A stretch of 56,954 nt of DNA from Treponema sp. UBA1233 (GTDB lineage Bacteria > Spirochaetota > Spirochaetia > Treponematales > Treponemataceae): the NCBI GenBank assembly GCA_002309305.1, contig DBWR01000062.1, forward strand, positions 1-56,954, in the 5' to 3' direction. The translations under genes and the position numbers were made by a program. Position 1 is the first letter of the stretch, and each line of letters begins with the position of its first letter. Shown here piece by piece: positions 17,009 to 26,000 of the stretch. The notes beneath the pieces were generated by a model. That model was not told the origin of the DNA. It made no database searches and worked only from the letters and a program-made list of their open reading frames with translations.

Positions 17009-18154
17009 ATGCAGATTATACCAGTTGCAAGCGGAAAAGGTGGTGTTGGAAAAAGTCTTCTGAGTGCTAACCTTGCCATCGCTTTAGGACAAGCAGGAAA
17101 GAGAGTTCTTCTTGCAGATTTAGATTTAGGTGCCTCTAATTTACATCTGGTCATCGGCCAGACTGCCCCGAAAACGGGTATTGGTACGTATTTGACGGGT
17201 CAGACCCCATTTAAGGACACCATCCAGCCTACAGACTACGAGAATGTATGGTTTATTGCGGGTGATTCCGAAATCCCGGGTTTAACCTCCCTGCATGCAA
17301 GCAAGAAAAACGAGCTTATACGTGAATTCCTGGCTCAGGACTACGACTACCTCATTCTTGACCTTGGGGCCGGTTCCCACCTGACCATTCTGGACATGTT
17401 CCTGCTCTCTCCTCAGGGAATCATCGTAAGCGCTCCAACCGTAACGGCTACGCTCAACGGATACCTCTTTTTAAAGAACCTTGTATTCCGCATGATGTAC
17501 AACACATTCAAAAAAGGAACTCCGGCACACAGCTATCTGGAAACCCTCAAAAAGGATTCCGCCTCCCTGCAAAGGCTCTATATCCCAAGACTTGTGGATG
17601 CCCTTGAAAAAGTGGATCCAGAAAACACAGCTCTTTTCCGTTCACGCATGGCCGAATTCCATCCGCGTCTGGTACTCAATATGATAGACGATCCCAAAGA
17701 TACCGACAGGGCAAACAAAATCCGCCGTTCATGTCAGGAATTCCTGGGCTTGAATCTGGAACATCTTGGCGTTATGTACCGCGATACCCTTCAGGACAAG
17801 GCACTTGCATCCAGACTTCCCATCATCATCTACAAACCGCAGGCTCTTGTATCACAGGGAATTTACCGTATAGCGGAAAAAATCCTCCATTCAGAAACAA
17901 TTACGTTCGACAAGGACTATGACATAACCCAGGCAAGCGACACTTCCTTCCAAATCGCATCCGAAGAAGCCGGAGAAGACTTCAGCCAGAAAATGGCATA
18001 TGTTCAGGAACTTATGGGCAGCGGTACCTTTACGGCAGGGGAATTGGCCGAAACGATCAAGCAGCAGCAGTACGAGATTACCCAGCTCAAAACCGAAAAC
18101 CTTTTCCTTAAGAAAAAACTTGTCGATGCAGCCAGACAGGGGTACAAAATATGA
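17009..18154 (+). CDS. ParA/MinD-family ATPase
   Basis: The 381-residue protein begins with the deviant Walker A motif (KGGVGKS, residues 10-16, lysine 10 being the signature lysine), then LADLDLGASNLH and DLGAGSHLT, as in MinD/FlhG/ParA P-loop ATPases. Residues about 330-381 form a charged helix that looks like a short coiled coil (AETIKQQQYEITQLKTEN). It should position other proteins by ATP-driven dimerisation on membrane or DNA. I start at the ATG at 17009; a frame reaching 16787 would place a long hydrophobic extension before the ATPase and overlaps ctpA. The stop overlaps the lgt start by four bases. Confidence 0.85.
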   Translation: MQIIPVASGKGGVGKSLLSANLAIALGQAGKRVLLADLDLGASNLHLVIGQTAPKTGIGTYLTGQTPFKDTIQPTDYENVWFIAGDSEIPGLTSLHASKKNELIREFLAQDYDYLILDLGAGSHLTILDMFLLSPQGIIVSAPTVTATLNGYLFLKNLVFRMMYNTFKKGTPAHSYLETLKKDSASLQRLYIPRLVDALEKVDPENTALFRSRMAEFHPRLVLNMIDDPKDTDRANKIRRSCQEFLGLNLEHLGVMYRDTLQDKALASRLPIIIYKPQALVSQGIYRIAEKILHSETITFDKDYDITQASDTSFQIASEEAGEDFSQKMAYVQELMGSGTFTAGELAETIKQQQYEITQLKTENLFLKKKLVDAARQGYKI

Positions 18155-19134
18155 ATAACTTTCTTTACATCAACTATCCCTCATGGATTCACCCGGAGCT
18201 GTTTCCTGGTGTACCCGTTCTTGGGCTTATACGCTGGTATGGGCTCATGTATATTTTTGCATTTGCCACAGCCTTTTTAGTCCTGAAAAAGCAGTTCAAA
18301 AACGGAGAATTGGACACACCGGATCAAAAAACCTCAGAAGACGACATTTTCAGCTTTATAGCATGGGGAATTGTTGGTCTGATACTTGGAGCCAGAATCT
18401 TTTCCACTCTTGTCTATGATACAAGCGGACTTTACTGGAAAAAACCATGGCTGATTTTCTGGCCTTTTGACCCAAAGACAAAGCAGTTTACAGGTCTTGC
18501 GGGCATGAGCTATCACGGCGGTTTTATCGGCGGTCTTATTGCCATGCTCATCTGGTGCCGCGTTCACAAGAAGCCCATCTGGAAATGGATAGACGCCATG
18601 GGTGTGGCTATTCCTCTGGGATTCACATTCGGGCGCATAGGTAACTTCATGAACGGTGAGCTCTACGGACGCATCACGACAATGCCGTGGGGCATGATTT
18701 TCCCCAATTCAGAAATGTATTCTTCCAGCCTTGATTGGGTCCAGGAAATAATGATGAAAATCGGCATGGATGTTTCCGGAGCGGATCCTCTGGTTTACCT
18801 TCCCCGCCACCCAAGCCAGCTTTATGAGGCCCTGTTTGAGGGTGTGGTTTTATGGGTCATCCTCTGGAACCTGCGCAAAAAGAAACCTTTTGACGGCTTC
18901 ATCGCTTCATGTTACACCATAGGCTACGGACTGTTCCGTTTTGTAATCGAATACTTCCGCGAACCAGATAAAGATCTGGGCTTTAGGATTGCAGGTGGCA
19001 GCAATACTCAAATTGCACTCAACACTTCACTTTTGAACATAAGCACCGGTCAGATTTTCTGCTTCTGCATGATTGTACTCGGAATAATCATTATGATTGC
19101 AACCTGGAGATACAGTAAAAGGAAGAAAGTCTGA
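18151..19134 (+). CDS. lgt: prolipoprotein diacylglyceryl transferase Lgt
   Basis: The 327-residue membrane enzyme transfers diacylglyceryl from phosphatidylglycerol to the lipobox cysteine of prolipoproteins. The family signature GRIGNFMNGELYGR is intact, including the Arg and Asn residues needed for activity, and the HGGFIGG and RHPSQLYEAL motifs are present. Seven membrane spans are expected. It is translated with the ParA/MinD gene (ATGA overlap). It fits the number of lipoproteins in this window. No terminator is visible before the next gene, which has its own promoter. Confidence 0.95.
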   Translation: MNNFLYINYPSWIHPELFPGVPVLGLIRWYGLMYIFAFATAFLVLKKQFKNGELDTPDQKTSEDDIFSFIAWGIVGLILGARIFSTLVYDTSGLYWKKPWLIFWPFDPKTKQFTGLAGMSYHGGFIGGLIAMLIWCRVHKKPIWKWIDAMGVAIPLGFTFGRIGNFMNGELYGRITTMPWGMIFPNSEMYSSSLDWVQEIMMKIGMDVSGADPLVYLPRHPSQLYEALFEGVVLWVILWNLRKKKPFDGFIASCYTIGYGLFRFVIEYFREPDKDLGFRIAGGSNTQIALNTSLLNISTGQIFCFCMIVLGIIIMIATWRYSKRKKV

Positions 19135-19187
19135 ATTTAACTTTATTTTTTCAATTATTTGCACTATAATTAAATATGGAGGATTTT

Positions 19188-20039
19188 ATGAAGAAACTAT
19201 TAATTGCCGCTGCCATGGTCGTTTTTGCCGGCCTTGCTTTTGCCTTTGAAACAGAAGAATTCACACCTTCTGGATCCCTTTCAAAATATACACGCACAGA
19301 TTACACAATTGTAAGCAAATTTGGCACAACATATCGTTCTGCATCAGTAAAATTCGTACATAACTTTGATGCTGCCGGTCGTGAAACCGAATGTTTGGGC
19401 TACAATTCCAAAGATACCCTCATTGACAAAATCACATACAGCTATAAGTCAGACGGAAAACTGGAAGCCTCTGTATTCACCAATGCAGAAGGAAAGAAAA
19501 TCTGGCGAACAACAGTCGAATATGATGCTTCAGGACGAATCAGTTCGGAATCTGAATTTGACGAAGACGACAAATTATCCGGAAAAACCATCTATGAATA
19601 CAATGACAAGGATGTTGCCAAGGGAAAAGACGTCAAGGTAACCGAATCTTATTACAACGGGGACGGAAAACTCCTTGCCCGCACAATTTCAACCAAAGAC
19701 AAGCAGGGAAAAATCACCGAGGCAGACCGCTATTATGGCGACGGAAACCTGGATCAAAGGATGGTTTACACATATCAGGACAACAAGCTTGCCCAAATCG
19801 AATACATCGAAATCGACGGCAAAGCACATTCACGCTGCGTTTACCGCTACGATACCAAGGGATTTTTGTCAGAAATCCAGGTTTACAACTCAAACAACGT
19901 TTTGTACCAGAGGGAAATCTACAAAGTTGATGCCAACGGAAACCCGACGACAATCAGTACCTATGCAGTTTCCGAAAAATTTGGCGGAACAGTATCAGAA
20001 TTGCAGACACAATCAGGATTCTCATACACATACCGCTAA
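19188..20039 (+). CDS. exported protein with YD-repeat-like strands
   Basis: The 283-residue protein has a signal peptide (ALAFAFAFE region, cleavage near LAFA-FE). The mature part is about ten repeats of a Tyr/Asp beta-hairpin unit, such as YSYKSDGKLEASVF, VEYDASGRISSESEF and YRYDTKGFLSEIQVY, which resemble the YD repeats of RHS/teneurin-type proteins and toothed-sheet periplasmic proteins. GGAGG lies five bases before the chosen ATG; the earlier in-frame ATG at 19176 overlaps the ribosome binding site. TATAAT lies at 19165-19170. Function unknown. It may bind carbohydrate or peptidoglycan. Confidence 0.7.
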   Translation: MKKLLIAAAMVVFAGLAFAFETEEFTPSGSLSKYTRTDYTIVSKFGTTYRSASVKFVHNFDAAGRETECLGYNSKDTLIDKITYSYKSDGKLEASVFTNAEGKKIWRTTVEYDASGRISSESEFDEDDKLSGKTIYEYNDKDVAKGKDVKVTESYYNGDGKLLARTISTKDKQGKITEADRYYGDGNLDQRMVYTYQDNKLAQIEYIEIDGKAHSRCVYRYDTKGFLSEIQVYNSNNVLYQREIYKVDANGNPTTISTYAVSEKFGGTVSELQTQSGFSYTYR

Positions 20040-20067
20040 AATCACCCGTTTTTACGTATTTGAAACA

Positions 20068-20115
20068 GGGGCATCTCTAAAAATTTGCTTAAAGACGAGT
20101 TTTTAGGGGTGCCCT
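20068..20115 (+). terminator. long hairpin between the YD-repeat gene and the LysM gene
   Basis: A 16-pair stem (20068-20083 with 20100-20115, four G-U pairs including the terminal one) encloses a 16-base loop. No T-run follows directly: there is ATTTAGATTATAG before a run of seven T at 20130-20136 and the next gene. It could stop transcription, be a bidirectional terminator, or be one copy of a dispersed intergenic repeat; I found no second copy in the window. Confidence 0.45.
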
Positions 20116-20161
20116 ATTTAGATTATAGTTTTTTTCTCCGATATAAGAAATCGAGGTAGAT

Positions 20162-22426
20162 ATGAAATCAATAGGAATTAAGCTAGCAGACGGTTCTTTT
20201 TATCCTATTATCAAGGAAGGCAGTGAAGAAACCAAAACTCTGGATGTAACAACAGTAAAAGACAACCAGACCACCGTACAAATTGATTTATACAGCTCAG
20301 AGTCCAACAGTATGGCAGACGCCCAGTATGTGGACAGCCTTGAGATTACACATTTGAACCCTCATCCCAACGGAGAACCAAATCTTCATCTGGAAGTAAG
20401 CCTGGACAAGGACAACAAGCTGCGGGCTAATGTAATTGACCCGGAAACAGGACTGTCCAGTACTACAAAAGTTACGCTTGTTTCCCGCACGGAAGCAGAA
20501 CGCAACAATCCCGCCAATTTTTCCATCGGAGACCAGGATAGCGTTTCTCAAATGGCAGACAGCACCAATAAAGAAGACTTCAATTTTGATGATTTGACTG
20601 ATACAAAAGACTCCAGCCCTCTGGAAGCTCAGATTTCCGATGATTTTGTAAGCGACGACCAGGTTTTCGCCCCAGACAACATGATGTCAGACGAACCCAT
20701 GACCGACGACGACCTCTTTATTTCCCCCACTTTCCCAGAAGCAGACGAAGAATTAAAAGACAATTCTGCCAATGAAATCAAAGACATTGACGACATAATC
20801 GTGGATAACGACGGAACAAAATTCTCTTTCAACGATGAAACTGATGAAGCTGAGGATGAGCCCTTTGCGGGAATTACAGCAGACAATTTTGTAACAATTG
20901 AAGGCAACACTGGAGAAAACGGTTTTGAACTTCCTGAGGACATAGACGACATTATTCCGCCGGATACAACGACTCAGGACCCCATTTCTGAAGACACTGT
21001 TTCTGATAATGACATTGCTCCTGATTCAATTACAGATGATGAACCGGAAGTAGATGACTCAGAGGGAGCATTCGATTTGGATGCGGACAATTTCCTTACA
21101 ATCGACGGTAGCGAACACACTGGCGAAAACGGATTTGAAGTTCCCCCGGAATTGATAAGCTCAGATTTGTACGATGACCCCAGCAATCCGCCTTCTGAAG
21201 AAATCTCAGAGGAAGATTTGGAAAATGATTTTGGTAATGCCACAAAAGAAAACCAGGACGAAACAAATTACGACCTGCCGGACTTTGACGACATAAAAAC
21301 CGACGTTTCAAAAGTTGATTTGAATGACAACATCACACTTTCACAGCCGCCTGTAGAAAAAACCGTTGTGGAAGAACCAGAACAGACCATAGCTGAAGAA
21401 GCCGCAAACTTCGATTTGGATACACCCAGCGAACCGATAGTACCTGTCATTCATCAGACAAATTTGACGGATGATTTGCCCGATTTTGGCGAAGTTGATT
21501 TGTCCACAGATGATGACATAGACCTCCCTGATTTTGATGATTTGCCGGAACCACCACAAAGCACAGTAAATGCAATCAGAGAAGAACTTCCTGACTTTGA
21601 CAGTCCATGGAAAGATACAACGGAAACGACAACAAAATCTACATCGTTACCCAACTTTGAACTGCCTGATTTTGATGATTCTCCCGCCTTAAATGACGAT
21701 GATTCATTCAAGATTTCTACCACTACGGCAGACGACAGCGCATTTGGCGACGACTTCTTTGATGATGCCGATACAAACTACAAAAAGGAAAAGGGCCGCG
21801 AAAAATATGAAGCAGAAGTTGAACAGGGCAAGGGCAAGAACAGGCGCTATGCTCTTATCTGCCTTATCTGTACTATAATCTGCCTTATCATAGTAGGACT
21901 TCTCTTCTTCGTATTCCCGACAAAACTCAATCTATTCAAGAAGAATACACAAACCCAGCAGGTTGCGACATTTACCGACAAGGTAAGCACAACAACGGAC
22001 ACGGAGATTGCTTCTACCGACAGTACTACAACAAGCAGCTCATCGGTTGCCACACAGACAGAAACTGTTGTTCCAACCACGACAAAAGATACAACAAACA
22101 ACAATACCGAAAATACAATCAGCAGTACCTCAAACAAGGATGAAAGCCAGAGCAAGAAACCCGCACAGACTGAATCAATAGCAGGTAAAGAGGACACTAT
22201 CGTTATCGCCACGACACCTTCTGTTGTAGTTCCGACACGCCCCGAAAAAAGCGGCAATGTACCGGCAGACATACGGTATCAGGTCGTCTGGGGTGACACT
22301 CTCTGGGATATTTCAAACGCATATTACAAGAACCCATGGCGTTATCCTAGGATTGCTGAATACAACAGCATCAAAAATCCGGACTTCATTCGCTCCGGCC
22401 AGATACTTTTGATTCCTGCGGAGTAA
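20162..22426 (+). CDS. LysM-domain transmembrane protein with a long acidic cytoplasmic part
   Basis: The 754-residue protein has three parts. Residues 1-125 form a globular domain whose start (KLADGSFYPIIKEGSE) recalls the Hsp70 substrate-binding fold. Residues about 125-555 are acidic and low complexity, with two copies of an ADNF(V/L)TI(E/D)G...TGENGFE block and five copies of LPDF(D/G). One membrane span lies at about 562-585 (ICLICTIICLIIVGLLFFVF), followed by a Thr/Ser-rich spacer and a C-terminal LysM domain (about 703-753, VVWGDTLWDISNAYYKNPWR) that binds peptidoglycan. So the acidic part is cytoplasmic and the LysM is in the periplasm. GAGGT precedes the ATG. The next gene, a lytic transglycosylase, starts two bases after it. 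Confidence 0.8.
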   Translation: MKSIGIKLADGSFYPIIKEGSEETKTLDVTTVKDNQTTVQIDLYSSESNSMADAQYVDSLEITHLNPHPNGEPNLHLEVSLDKDNKLRANVIDPETGLSSTTKVTLVSRTEAERNNPANFSIGDQDSVSQMADSTNKEDFNFDDLTDTKDSSPLEAQISDDFVSDDQVFAPDNMMSDEPMTDDDLFISPTFPEADEELKDNSANEIKDIDDIIVDNDGTKFSFNDETDEAEDEPFAGITADNFVTIEGNTGENGFELPEDIDDIIPPDTTTQDPISEDTVSDNDIAPDSITDDEPEVDDSEGAFDLDADNFLTIDGSEHTGENGFEVPPELISSDLYDDPSNPPSEEISEEDLENDFGNATKENQDETNYDLPDFDDIKTDVSKVDLNDNITLSQPPVEKTVVEEPEQTIAEEAANFDLDTPSEPIVPVIHQTNLTDDLPDFGEVDLSTDDDIDLPDFDDLPEPPQSTVNAIREELPDFDSPWKDTTETTTKSTSLPNFELPDFDDSPALNDDDSFKISTTTADDSAFGDDFFDDADTNYKKEKGREKYEAEVEQGKGKNRRYALICLICTIICLIIVGLLFFVFPTKLNLFKKNTQTQQVATFTDKVSTTTDTEIASTDSTTTSSSSVATQTETVVPTTTKDTTNNNTENTISSTSNKDESQSKKPAQTESIAGKEDTIVIATTPSVVVPTRPEKSGNVPADIRYQVVWGDTLWDISNAYYKNPWRYPRIAEYNSIKNPDFIRSGQILLIPAE

Positions 22427-22428
22427 CA

Positions 22429-24516
22429 TTGTTCAGATTTCTATCCAAAGGACCGCTGTTTTTTATTGCCCTCGTTCTTTTGCTCTCCATACCGGTTTAT
22501 TCATGTGCCCGCCCGGTCAAGGCTAATCATGAATACGGTTCGGACGTGCTGTATTTTCAGGCGCTCCAGAAGATTCAAAAGGATGAATACAATGATGCCG
22601 TTAGCCTCTTGAAAAAAGGCGTAAAAACTGCGAGCCCTTTTGTAGCCAAACTCTGTTCCCAGACTCTGGTTGATGTCAGCAAAGATTCTCTTGGAGCCGC
22701 TAAGGATTTATACGAAAAATTCCCCGATGATGATTCAAAAGATACATATCTCCAGGAACTGTTAAAGGAAGACAAATTTGATGAAATCCTGAAACTCACC
22801 GAGGAAATCGATAAAGAAACAGCATCCGATACGACCTTTTACTGCCGCATTACCGCCCTTCAAAACAAAAAGGATTCAGGTTTTTTGGACGAATATCAGG
22901 AATGGTGTCTTTTACGGCCGTTTGGCGCATTGCATTACGCTGTCTACCAGAACATACTTGAATCAACAAAAACAAGCACGATAAAACCTACAGAGATTCA
23001 GATCTTCCGTGCCCTCGTTTATGAAAGGGACTGGTCCCCGGCGGAGGTAAAGGCAAAGGAACTGGTCAAACAAAAACAGAACCTTAGCCCCGCACTGATG
23101 AGCGACATTGGTAAGGCTCTTGTCAACGGTTCAAAAAACTACGGAGAAAATGCGGTCCTGCTCGATTCCGTAAAGGACGGTCTTGATCCCGACATTCTCT
23201 TCTACAATTATTTTTATCAGGGACGGCTCTACGACAAGCAGGAAAAGGACAACAACCTTGCAATGGAAAAATTCCTAAATGCCATGAAAGCTGCCCCCAC
23301 AGCAGAACTCTTTGACAATGCTCTCTGGTATTATCTGAACAGTGCGCTCAAGGATTCAATAGCCCGTGCAATTTTTGAACTCAGCGTTTATCGTTCACAA
23401 TGGGCTGACCCGGAATACTTTGATGACTTTCTGGACACTCTTTCTCTACGGCTTTTGACCAAGCATCTCTGGCAGGAATACTACGACGTTGCAAAACTGA
23501 TTGACGGTTATGCTACAAATGAAACCGTTGCGAAATACGCTTACGTTGCAGGTTCATTAATCGAAAACAACTTCTTTAATCCGACTACATCTTCCACCAG
23601 CCAGGCCAGCAAAGCTCTGTACGAAAGGGCTCTTCACAGCGACACGAACATATATCATAAATTCGCCGCCGCAAGCAAACTGAAACTTTCAACTGAAGAA
23701 ATAGAAAAAGAACTGGCGGAATTCTGTCCAAACCCAGATTTTACAGTCAATCCAGATGTAGAAAAAGTATTGAACGGCTATGTGGATTTTGAACTGCCTG
23801 AATACATTTATCCGATGTGGGAAAAATATGCCGACTCAGTTGGATTTGAATGCTGCAAGAATATTGCGACATGCCTAAGGGATTTTGCACAAAAAGGTGA
23901 CAGTTCATATTATACTCTTAGCCTCCGCATTGCCGCAAAAAAGGCAAACAAATGTGAATGTCCACTGGATAAAGAAATATTAAAGCTTACATTCCCCAGG
24001 GATTTTACTTCTCTTGTAGATAAATATACTGAAGAATTCAAGCTTGATGAATCTCTTGTCTATGCCATCATCCGGTGTGAAAGCTATTTTGCTCCTGAAG
24101 TGAGTTCTTGGGCTGGTGCAGTTGGCCTTATGCAGCTTATGAAACCCACCGCCACCGACATTTCAAAAAAATTCAAGACAGAAGACTTTGACCTGCTTGA
24201 TGAAGAAACCAACATCAAATTCGGCACCTATTACATTTCCGAATTGATTGACCGCCTTGATGGTGACACAATGCTTGCCGTATTCTCCTATAATGCCGGC
24301 ATCGGAAGGGTAAGGACTCTTGTAAAAAATGCCCGAATCGAATTTGAAAGGGAAAAACTTCCCAACGACATTTTCCTTGAAGCACTGCCCATAGAAGAAA
24401 CCAGAGATTACGGAAGAAAAGTTATTGGCTGCACCGCCATCTATTCATACCTGTATCATGACAAAAACCCCGGAGAAATCGTCCATGATTTAATGGGTTG
24501 GGAAAACAAAAACTAA
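22429..24516 (+). CDS. soluble lytic murein transglycosylase (Slt-like), lipoprotein
   Basis: This 695-residue enzyme starts with TTG, with GGAG six bases upstream. The N-terminus has a hydrophobic signal and a plausible lipobox (IPVYSC, Cys 26). A long helical superhelix (residues about 40-520, TPR-like) precedes the catalytic domain, where RCESYFAPEVSSWAGAVGLM holds the catalytic Glu (about residue 550) in the usual ES(x)F context, and AVFSYNAGIGRV matches the AYNAG motif. It cuts glycan strands of peptidoglycan to form 1,6-anhydro ends. It is adjacent to the LysM gene (two bases), which suggests a peptidoglycan-remodelling operon with the two RlpA genes. Confidence 0.88.
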   Translation: MFRFLSKGPLFFIALVLLLSIPVYSCARPVKANHEYGSDVLYFQALQKIQKDEYNDAVSLLKKGVKTASPFVAKLCSQTLVDVSKDSLGAAKDLYEKFPDDDSKDTYLQELLKEDKFDEILKLTEEIDKETASDTTFYCRITALQNKKDSGFLDEYQEWCLLRPFGALHYAVYQNILESTKTSTIKPTEIQIFRALVYERDWSPAEVKAKELVKQKQNLSPALMSDIGKALVNGSKNYGENAVLLDSVKDGLDPDILFYNYFYQGRLYDKQEKDNNLAMEKFLNAMKAAPTAELFDNALWYYLNSALKDSIARAIFELSVYRSQWADPEYFDDFLDTLSLRLLTKHLWQEYYDVAKLIDGYATNETVAKYAYVAGSLIENNFFNPTTSSTSQASKALYERALHSDTNIYHKFAAASKLKLSTEEIEKELAEFCPNPDFTVNPDVEKVLNGYVDFELPEYIYPMWEKYADSVGFECCKNIATCLRDFAQKGDSSYYTLSLRIAAKKANKCECPLDKEILKLTFPRDFTSLVDKYTEEFKLDESLVYAIIRCESYFAPEVSSWAGAVGLMQLMKPTATDISKKFKTEDFDLLDEETNIKFGTYYISELIDRLDGDTMLAVFSYNAGIGRVRTLVKNARIEFEREKLPNDIFLEALPIEETRDYGRKVIGCTAIYSYLYHDKNPGEIVHDLMGWENKN

Positions 24517-24560
24517 AGTCCATCCCTAAGATTTCTTTTTGCAATTCCGATAATTTAAAC

Positions 24561-25313
24561 ATGAAAATGAGAAAACTTTTATTGGCTGCCCTGATGGCGG
24601 CAACAACTGTTGCATTTGCACAGGATTATTATAAGACAAACGTCCTCGCTTCGTATTATGGCGCTGAACTGCAGGGAGCAAAAACTGCCAGCGGTGAAAA
24701 CTTCAACATGTATGACTATACTGCAGCACACAACTCGATGCCTTTCAACACATTGGTCAAAGTCACGAATATTGCAAATTCAAAAACTGTCATAGTACGC
24801 ATAAACGACCGCGGACCATATTCTCTTGGCCGTGAAATTGACCTGTCATTATCTGCCGCAGAAGCATTGGACATGGTAAGAACAGGTACAGCACGTGTTA
24901 ATCTGGAAATCATCCAGTGGGGAACAAACAATGGACCAACAACCGATGTCTCAGGAGTAACGGAGACACCGTTTGTAGTAACCGAAACTCCAATTGATCT
25001 GGAAGAAAAGCATTATGACGTTCAACTGGGAGCATACACCGAATTTGCAAATGCCCAGATTATGGCAAACCGTCTTTACAAGGCAGGATTTTCAAACATT
25101 GCATACCAGACGGAAAACAACATTACCCGTGTAGTTATCCGTGATGTTAGCGCTTCTGATTTGGACTTTACTGTAGCGGCACTAAAACAAAATGGTTTTT
25201 CTGATTATCTTGTTCGCCAGAGGAAACTTGACGCCAGTACAACAAAGGAAACTACCACTACAACGATAACGACCACCACCAGAACGACAACATCTGCAGC
25301 CGCAGAGAAATAA
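24561..25313 (+). CDS. rlpA: RlpA-family septal ring protein with SPOR domain, copy 1
   Basis: The 250-residue exported protein has a signal peptide (cleavage near TVAFAQ), a double-psi beta-barrel RlpA domain (TASGENFNMYDYTAAHNSMP, INDRGPY) and a SPOR domain (YDVQLGAYTEFANAQIMANR) that targets septal denuded glycans, followed by a Thr-rich tail. The His in AAH and the Asp in NDRGP needed for lytic transglycosylase activity in RlpA are both kept. I start at 24561 (ATG AAA ATG), six bases after a GATAAT hexamer and with no Shine-Dalgarno, so leaderless. It is followed after six bases by a second RlpA. Confidence 0.85.
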   Translation: MKMRKLLLAALMAATTVAFAQDYYKTNVLASYYGAELQGAKTASGENFNMYDYTAAHNSMPFNTLVKVTNIANSKTVIVRINDRGPYSLGREIDLSLSAAEALDMVRTGTARVNLEIIQWGTNNGPTTDVSGVTETPFVVTETPIDLEEKHYDVQLGAYTEFANAQIMANRLYKAGFSNIAYQTENNITRVVIRDVSASDLDFTVAALKQNGFSDYLVRQRKLDASTTKETTTTTITTTTRTTTSAAAEK

Positions 25314-25319
25314 GCCATT

Positions 25320-25979
25320 ATGAAAAAGCTATTCCTGATTGCGGCATTAGTACTTACACTCATCTCACCGGCCTTTGCCGACTATGTGTATAAGTCCAGT
25401 GCCGTAGCATCTTACTATGCGGATAAATTCCACGGACGCAAAACCAGCAACGGAGAAATTTTCAACATGTACGCGCTTACCGCCGCACACAAAACCCTCC
25501 CGTTCAACACAAAAGTAAAGGTCACGAATCTGAGCAACGGTAAATCCGTAATCGTAAGGATAAATGACCGCGGACCGTTTGTAAAGGGACGTGAAATAGA
25601 CCTGTCAAAAGCGGCGGCGAGCAAACTGGACATGATAAAATCCGGAACCGCAAAAGTAAAGCTCACGATAATATCCTCAGACAGTTCAGGTTCAACAAAG
25701 CAGGTGGAAAAATGGAAAACCGCCGACAAGACAAAAACCTGGGACATTCAGCTGGGGGCATTCTCAAAACGTAGCAATGCGGAGGCCATGGTAAAGAGGC
25801 TTCAGGATGCGGGATTCAAGAAATATCTTGCGTATCAGAAAGTCGGCAACCTTACCCGTGTTGTAATCCGTGACATCGCAACAGATGACGTGCAGGGTTA
25901 TCTGGACAGGTTGGAGAAAAAAGGCTTTACCGATTACTTTGTGCGTGAAAGGGCAAAAGTCAAAAACTCAACAAAATAA
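25320..25979 (+). CDS. rlpA: RlpA-family septal ring protein with SPOR domain, copy 2
   Basis: The 219-residue paralogue of the previous gene also has a signal peptide, the double-psi beta-barrel (TSNGEIFNMYALTAAHKTLP, VRINDRGPF) with the His and Asp retained, and a SPOR domain (WDIQLGAFSKRSNAEAMVKR). It is basic, without the Thr-rich tail of copy 1. It starts six bases after the stop of copy 1 without a strong ribosome binding site, so probably translated by coupling. Both copies end with similar lines (TDYFVRER, SDYLVRQR), pointing to tandem duplication. It converges with the hydrolase gene, 21 bases away. Confidence 0.85.
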   Translation: MKKLFLIAALVLTLISPAFADYVYKSSAVASYYADKFHGRKTSNGEIFNMYALTAAHKTLPFNTKVKVTNLSNGKSVIVRINDRGPFVKGREIDLSKAAASKLDMIKSGTAKVKLTIISSDSSGSTKQVEKWKTADKTKTWDIQLGAFSKRSNAEAMVKRLQDAGFKKYLAYQKVGNLTRVVIRDIATDDVQGYLDRLEKKGFTDYFVRERAKVKNSTK

Positions 25980-26000
25980 AATCCATTCACTTTAATTCTT

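Noticed and set aside
21847..22272. Leftward ORF of 141 codons opposite the LysM gene
   Set aside because: Created by the Thr/Ser-rich spacer read in reverse; low complexity, no domain.
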